Assembly: GCA_032358165.1 (NCBI GenBank)
Contig: JAALGY010000034.1
Coordinates: 124,001-188,000, forward strand
Direction: 5' to 3'
Length of the DNA stretch: 64,000 nt
Source: Diplosphaera chodatii
Lineage: Eukaryota; Chlorophyta; Trebouxiophyceae; Prasiolales; Stichococcaceae
The notes under the pieces are model-generated. The model worked only from the letters and a program-made list of their open reading frames with translations. It made no database searches and was not told the origin of the DNA. A program made the translations under genes and the position numbers. Positions 58,008 through 64,000 of this stretch are shown here, piece by piece. The stretch's first letter is position 1. Each line of letters opens with the position of its first letter.

Positions 58008-60637
58008 TCAGCCCCACTTGACGATTGCTGAGGCCCACGTCAGCCCGGCGCCGAAGCCAGCCATGGCAATCTGCACGAGCAATCAGTCGCCAGATACTGA
58101 TGCATGTGGATGCCGCAAGTGCTCAGGCTGCTCACATGATTACCCGCCGCTTCAACTTGGTGTTTTGAGCTGGATCGCTTCGTGCCTCATGCCCGGCTGC
58201 GCTGCCAAGATTGGGTGCTGCCACGGCTGCTGCCCCGCTCCGCTGCCCGCGTGCTGGACAGCACCAGCAAGCGAAGGCTGCCTGCGGCACGCATATTCTA
58301 AATCCTGAACCCTAAAGCCGCACCGTGTCGCCGGGCTGGATGCTGCCGCCGCGCACCGCCTCGTCCAGCGCGAGCGGGATGGAGGCGGCGCTGGTGTTGC
58401 CGTACTCCGCCAAGTTGCTGATCACCCGCTCCGGGGCCACCTGGAACCAGCACCCAACGCACCGGCTGATCGCTCGGCAGAAGCGCCGGGCTTCCAGAGG
58501 CGCTGGCTGTTTGCACACCAGGCGGCATGGGCGGAGCGCAGCAAAGCGGCGGGCGGGACGGTGAAGTCGGGTTTTGACCCTATGTCCACTTGGGCACTGC
58601 GAAGCCATCTGCGGCCGGGACTGAACGCCCCGCGTGTGCGGTTGCCAGCAGCAGGACTGGACAGGACGCATCGCCCGAACATCACATCTGGCAGACGCAT
58701 CGCCGCAACATCGCGTTTGGCAGACGCATCGCCGCAACATCACGTTTGGCAGATGCCCACCTTCAGCCGCTGCGACGCAGAGTCCAGGATGCGCTGGTTG
58801 GCCTGGTGCAGCAGCAGCCAGTCGACGGCGTCGATGCCCAGCTGCGCGTCGTGCAGCGCCGCCTCCACCACCTGCGCAAGCGGTGCACGCATGCCTTGGG
58901 GTGTACCGAGCATGCCGACCAAGCCTCGACAGCCGGCAGCATGCTGCAGCTCCCGCAAGCTGCACATCGCCAGTCGCAATGGCCATCCACCTCGCTAGGT
59001 CTCATACGTTGAGCATTAGAGACCATGTTGGTCTGGCAGCAGGCATGCTGAAACCTCTCGTGAAGGCAGCTGTGCACAGCACACGGAGGTCCCAGGCGGC
59101 TGGCTGCAGGTCAGGAGCTGCCGAGCAGATGGTGCAGCTAGCAAGGACCTGAGATTGAGCAGCTCACCGTCGGCACCGCTCGCACGGCGAACTTGAAGAC
59201 CTCGCCTCCATTCATGAACAGGTTGGCGTAGGCGCCCAGCTGCGACGCATCCTCCTCGCTGCCAAGCGCCTGCAGACACAGCACACGTGAGGTTTCCGGC
59301 AACAACCACAGCAGGACGACCACTCCTCGCTCCCTGTTTGTAGCGGCCAATCACGAGTGTCCATTGCCAAGCTGCGAACCGCGCAGGCCTGAGACCCTGA
59401 ACCCTGACCTTGATGGACTCTGAGGCTGCCCGGAAGGGCGCGTTGAGGTGGCGCATGCCGCCGCCGTCGCTGGCCATCTTGTGCCCCAGCAGCGAGCAGT
59501 GGGCGCCCTGCGCTGACGCCTGCATGACGACCGCGCCGCAGCCGTCGCCAAACAGGATGCACGCGCCTGCAGTCACGGGGTCAAGTCGATGCATCGCATG
59601 CTTGGCTTTCACGCGTCTGAACGCACGCTGCGCCTGGCGTCCTGCCGTTGCTTTGGCTGCATGGTGAGCAAGCGAGCTCCCGCACCACACAAGCTGCGGC
59701 GTGGATACATCACCAAACCAACCCACCTCTGTCGCGCCAGTCCACGTAGCGGGACAGTGCATCCGCGCCAATGACCAGCACGGTGCTGTAGCTGCCGCCG
59801 CGCACGAACTGCGCCGCGGTCACAAGCCCCACCACAAAGCCGGAGCATGCCGCTGTCAGGTCAAAGGCAATGGCCCTGTTGGCTCCGATGATGCTCTGCA
59901 CCTGCGCCATCGCATGCACAGGGGCTATGCTGCTTAATGCCACTGAGAGCACCTGTGTCGTTGCATGAAGGTACGCTGCACAGGGGCTCATCCGCTTCAG
60001 GGCAGTGCATGACTGGTGGTTTGCTGACGCGATCCAATTCTTAATTAGGTTGCACATCCTGATGTGACTCAGCGGTAGTGAGGGGTCAACAAAGCGCACG
60101 TGGCAGGCGCTGCCGAAGAGGTCGTCCGGCGTGGACGTGGACAGCAGCACCATGTCGATGTCGTCTGCCGTTACGCCGGCCATTTCCATGGCTCTGAGCG
60201 ATGCCGCCGCTGCGTGGGAGCTGAGGCTCTCGCCTGCCGCCATCACATGTCGTCGCCGGATGCCTGGCATGCGATCAGCAGGATTTGTCTATGAGCATGC
60301 AGATTCGGTACTCGGTCACACGTGCCATCGACCAGTTGCAGTGCTGGCTTGGCTGGACGCAGATTGAATGTCGCACAGTGGCGCATGCACCTGTCCTGGT
60401 GGCGATCCACTCGTCATTGGTCTCCACCAGCTTCTCGAGGTCGCTGTTGGTAAGCACCGCCTCCGGCACGCTGCTGCCGCTGCCTGTTATTCTGCAGCCC
60501 CGCTGCCCGGCTGCTGCTGCAGCTGTTATGATGCATTGCCGCCGCTGGCTGCCAGCTCTGGTGCCTGTGGCTGCCAGCCTGCTGCCTGAAAAGCACGCAT
60601 GCATGCAGCCAAGCGGTTGTGCTGGAACTGTCTTCAT
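58008..60637 (-). CDS. 3-oxoacyl-[acyl-carrier-protein] synthase III (KAS III), plastid
   Basis: Eight exons on the minus strand: 60637-60391, 60263-60100, 59901-59727, 59566-59409, 59269-59168, 58871-58761, 58440-58324, 58070-58008; phases agree, 378 residues. KAS III condenses acetyl-CoA with malonyl-ACP to start type II fatty acid synthesis in the plastid. All catalytic residues are visible: Cys in [12 protein letters not shown], His in [11 protein letters not shown], Asn in [11 protein letters not shown]. Other family blocks are [47 protein letters not shown] and C-terminal [17 protein letters not shown]. The first 50 residues ([10 protein letters not shown]..., rich in Ser, Arg, Ala) look like a transit peptide. 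The last exon codes only 20 residues; if its intron is retained, a stop inside TTTAGGG follows at once. Two TGTAA motifs lie downstream. Confidence 0.95.
58665..58752. repeat. 29-bp tandem repeat, three copies, in KAS III intron 6
   Basis: GACGCATCGCC(G/C) begins at 58665, 58694 and 58723, each followed by (C/G)AACATC(A/G)C(A/G)T(C/T)TGGCA. The repeat abuts the donor of the exon ending at 58761. Confidence 0.9.
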
Positions 60638-61218
60638 ACTGACGACTCTGCTCAGCCCAAGGTGTGCCAGCAGGCAGCACACTCGCTACAGATCACGCTT
60701 GTGTTCTGGACCTCGGCTGCATGCAAACGCCTGACGAGGTCCACAGACCTGCTGCTGCGGATCCTAGACAGCTGTAGACTACCCGCAGAGAAGCTGTGCT
60801 GATGTGACAGGGCAACCATAACCTGTGTGTGCCGCAAGTGATGGCCATTGGGCGCCAGGCCGTGCTCACCGGCCAGGCCCGCTCCAGGGTGGGCTTCGCT
60901 CCTGCATTACTAACGACGGCCGATGCAGCTTGTTTCGCGGACCTGCTGTCGCTCTTTTGTGGTGTGCATAGCATGACGGATATGTGATGTGCGAATGTGA
61001 TCATGCATGAGAAGGAGAAGCACATCCGTGGAGTACTGCGATCGTGAGCTCAGGCAGGGGCTGAAAGATGCGCCTCAGTCGAGCGCTTCACCGAAACATG
61101 ATGGTTCATGAACAGCGCAACAGACAGACAAGCTTTTGCATGGCCAGGTCGAGCAACGGAACAGCGGTACTTGGTCTGTGAACGTATACCGCTTTGTTTC
61201 GCCTAACATCAGCTACAA
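60638..61218. other. Divergent promoter region between KAS III and the small basic protein gene
   Basis: Head-to-head arrangement, 580 bp. No exon supported. Confidence 0.4.
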
Positions 61219-61913
61219 ATGAAACTGAAAAAGAAGGCCCAGCTGCGCACAAAGTCCCAGGCCCCAAAGGGCAAGCAGCCGACTAAGAAACAGGTCAGAT
61301 GCCAAATGATTCAGCTGCTCGATCAATTTTCAGTCCTCATCACCGTGGTGCACCTTCATCGCTGGCCATACAATACGGCGTATGGGCAGCGGCATGATCA
61401 ACTGCCATTTGTCCTGCCAGTTAGGCGAGGAATTTACCTCACACTGCCACTATAAACGCACCAGGTTCATGTTCTGGCGGTGAAGAACGCGGGCGGCAAG
61501 CGCACCGGCAAGAGCGCCCGCAAGGAGGCCCGGGTGGCGCAGCGGGCGGCGGCGGCTGCAGACCGAGCGGCAACTGGTACATATCGTGTGCTAGTGCTTC
61601 CAAATGGTCGTCAGACATGTGCTGGTCGTATTGCCATCTGAAGCAGCACATGCACACCGGCTCAACGCACGGTGCGAGCAGCGCAGCGCTGTGCGTTTTT
61701 CTGGCAGACCTTGCATGGCAGTACAATGGGCGTGAAGCATGTGCATGCATGTTTAATGCAGAGCCCGAGCAGGACGAGGCGATGGCAGACGCACCGAAGC
61801 TGCGAAAGGCGAAAGGCGACAAGCGGAAGAAGCAGCCGGGCGCAGCCGCCGGAGGCCCACAAGAGGGTGGCGGAGAACCCGAATCTGCATCTGCGGAAGC
61901 CATGCAACAATGA
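61219..61913 (+). CDS. Small Lys/Arg-rich protein of unknown function
   Basis: Three exons: 61219-61293, 61465-61576, 61762-61913; phases agree, 112 residues. Very basic N-terminal two thirds (MKLKKKAQLRTKSQAPKGK, AVKNAGGKRTGKSARKEARV), a short acidic patch EPEQDEAMAD, a second basic block KLRKAKGDKRKKQ and a Gly/Glu/Ala-rich tail. I do not recognise the family; composition suggests a nucleolar or ribosome-associated protein, which is inference. Lies 220 bp upstream of ADAT1 on the same strand. Confidence 0.65.
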
Positions 61914-62133
61914 GCTGGCACGCTGCGGTCGAGCACAGCAGCAGAGGGGGTCGGACATATCAGCACGTGGCATCGACACAATGCTTCAACAACCGCAGCT
62001 GCTGCAATGGTCAGCGCAGCGATACCAGCCTTGAACGGGGCACGGCAGGTGCAGCAGAAACCAGCATGTGCCCGGTGATGGCCAATGCACAGCAGATCCG
62101 ATCCAGCAGCGAGCGGCAGCCGCAGCTGAGCTG

Positions 62134-64000
62134 ATGGCCGCTGACTCTGCAACGGCAGCAGATGCCCACGACCACAAAGCAGCAGCTCCGCAGCTGCCAG
62201 GCGTTGCGAGCATGGCTGGGGCGGCTGCACCAATAGACCCAGCGGCCGCAGCAACAGCGGAGGCGTTTCGGCACCCGAGCTGGGGCACGGCAGTGGCAGA
62301 TGCAGCGCAGGCGGCTTTTGCGGCGCTGCCGCCCACCGGCAAGCCGCAGCCGCACGAGCACACCGTCATGGCGGCGATCCTCGTCAGCGGCGGCCGCGGC
62401 CCGCCAGGCTCACAGGGGATCCACAGCAATGCGCCTGCCCATGCAGGTGCTGCAAAAATGTGCACGCACCAGCACCAGAACAGCGACCAACCTGCTCAGA
62501 TCGAATAGAGGGGCGTGCCCTCAGCTGTAGGGTTAGATGTCAGGGCCACAAGCGGCAATGTCTCATGCCCCCATCATGTCTTCGGGCCTGAAGAATGCCT
62601 GTGAGCTTGCTGTGCGCCTGCTAGCTATTGTCTCACTATTCCCTGTTCCGATCCAGGTGCAGGTGCTGCCATGCTACCGACCCTGCGAGTGGTGGCGGTC
62701 GGCACCGGGACCAAGTGCCTTGCTGGCGAGGCGCGCAGCGCCAGGGGCGACCTGCTGAATGACTCGCACGCTGAGGCGAGTGGCATATCTCGCTGCTGTG
62801 CTGGCAGATCTCGACAGGCCTGCGGCGCTTGCGCAGGGTTCGCATATGTCATCTGTCGTGGTTGACACCTGCTTCGTCATACATGGCAGGTAATTGCAAA
62901 GCGCGCCTTTCAACGGTGGCTTGCGGCCGAGGTTGCTGTGGCGTTTGCTGCGGAGCTTGCCGCCGAGCGGCCAGCAACGGCGGCCCGCTGTGCAGTTGCA
63001 TCAGCGGCAGGCGGCAGCACAGGCTGCGCTGGCGCCGCGGGTGCTGCGAGTGCAGCGGCGGCGGGTGGCAGTGCCTTTCTGGATTGTGTTCGGCCTGGGG
63101 AGTGTCAGCTGCGGCCCGGGGTCGCGCTGCACATGTACGTGAGCCAGCCGCCCTGCGGCGACGCCAGCATCTTTGGGCCCTGCACCGCCCAACAGAGGGC
63201 CGCCTGCAGCGATGGCACCGCTGGCAGCTGCAGCAGAGTGGCCCGTGAGCCTCCCAACGGCAACAGCATTTCTGCAACTGCGACTTCATCCAGCGCAGCC
63301 TTCAGGCAGCCTGGTCGCACAGGCGCCAAGCCGCTGGTGCTGCAGCGCAGTATTGATGGCGCAGCGGTGGGAGTGCCAGTGGCCGGAGATGTGGAGTCGG
63401 TCCACGTGGCGCAGGTGCGTGCTCAGGTGGCAGAGGCGCTGCAGGGCTGCTTTGTGCCGACGTGGAGGCGCTGCCAGATCCTGCTGCATGACATGTGGGC
63501 TCTGACCAGGATATGTGCATGGCAAGAAGTGTTCCCAGATTCCTGGATTTAGCGGTTTTCAGCATTTTGCGATCTCCCCAGGCGGTCGGCGTCACACGGC
63601 GGAAGCCCGGCCGAGGCGCGCCGACGCTGTCCATGAGCTGCTCCGACAAGCTCGCGCGCTGGCAGTGCCTCGGCCTCCAGGTGCATAAGCATATCAAGCC
63701 ATGTGTTCCTATGTGTGTCCGTTTCCCTCTGCACGCAGTGAGTCCCCAGCTCAGGTCAGATGGACGTAGGTTGCAGTTTGTGATGCTGCTGCAGGGTGCG
63801 CTGCTGTCGCAGTTCTCGCCGCAGCCGCTGCGGCTGGCCAGCATCGCAGTGTCGCTGCCCGCTGCCGTGGCCGAGCCCTGCGATGCGACAGCCACCGCCG
63901 CTGCCGCTGCCCACGCCGCTGCCGCTGCTTGCACCGCTGCAGGTGCGCCGGCCGGCGCACGCGCCGCCGTGCAGGCCGCTGCAGTGCTCCAGGCTGTGCA
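62134..64000 (+). CDS. ADAT1: tRNA-specific adenosine deaminase 1 (ADAT1/Tad1), 3' end cut off
   Basis: Exons: 62134-62446, 62657-62775, 62890-63414, 63582-63680, 63795 to the edge; phases agree. ADAT1 deaminates A37 to inosine in tRNA-Ala. Family blocks: [54 protein letters not shown] (zinc His and catalytic Glu in HAE), [16 protein letters not shown] (zinc Cys), [33 protein letters not shown] (second zinc Cys and the phosphoinositol-binding basic region). Start at 62134 is the first Met before the conserved region; 62212 is an alternative. Exon 3 has a long Ala/Gly insert between HAE and PCG. Intron 2 starts with GC (GAG/GCGAGT). The exon 1 to 2 junction is tentative. Confidence 0.9.

Noticed and set aside
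58311..58324. KAS III ending in PGDTVRL with a TAG stop
   Set aside because: The family needs a C-terminal GFGAGLTW strand, and an in-phase exon with exactly that sequence lies at 58070-58008, so the TAG is intronic.

Overview
The window is nuclear DNA from a green alga, most likely a chlorophycean and possibly from the Sphaeropleales side rather than Chlamydomonas itself. The evidence is GC-rich exons with many short introns (about 100-300 bp, GT...GCAG), TGTAA motifs downstream of several stop codons, plastid-type N-terminal extensions, an array of glycosyltransferase family 92 (GT92) genes, a GAF/TKL kinase, and short TTTAGGG/CCCTAAA tracts. The species assignment is inference. No transposon, tRNA, rRNA or CRISPR array was recognised. 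Introns were placed by eye from splice consensus, reading phase and family alignment from memory, so exon ends need transcript support.

Layout. 1-1089 (-): 5' part of a cold-shock-domain RNA-binding protein. 1618-3978 (+): RRP36, rRNA processing. 4575-11583 (+): TraB-family membrane protein, 17 exons. 13269-25722 (+): three tandem GT92 genes, called A, B and C here. 26232-31554 (-): two copies of an unrecognised family, D1 (frameshifted) and D2 (apparently intact). 32304-35068 (-): a fourth, intron-poor GT92, gene E. 35797-37604 (+): a membrane-anchored protein with a glucosidase II beta-like cysteine domain. 38482-47748 (-): a GAF-domain TKL protein kinase. 50147-57555 (-): a leucine-rich-repeat protein. 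58008-60637 (-): plastid 3-oxoacyl-ACP synthase III. 61219-61913 (+): a small basic protein. 62134-64000 (+): tRNA adenosine deaminase ADAT1, running off the edge.

Functionally the middle of the window (13-38 kb) is a secretory-pathway neighbourhood: four GT92 enzymes, two D copies embedded between them, and a glucosidase-II-beta-like protein. The rest is housekeeping (RNA binding, rRNA processing, tRNA editing, fatty acid initiation) and signalling.

The most unusual signal is in the introns. In RRP36, TraB, the kinase and the LRR gene, roughly 100-bp tandem duplications repeatedly span an exon-intron junction and leave decayed exon copies inside the intron. In the LRR gene one such duplication is nearly perfect, 96 bp long, frame-preserving, and creates three successive in-frame donor sites. 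The four GT92 paralogs differ in intron content at several homologous positions, including one intron unique to gene B. CCCTAAA-type tracts sit next to many splice sites. Together these suggest a genome where splice junctions are actively being duplicated and introns gained or lost.
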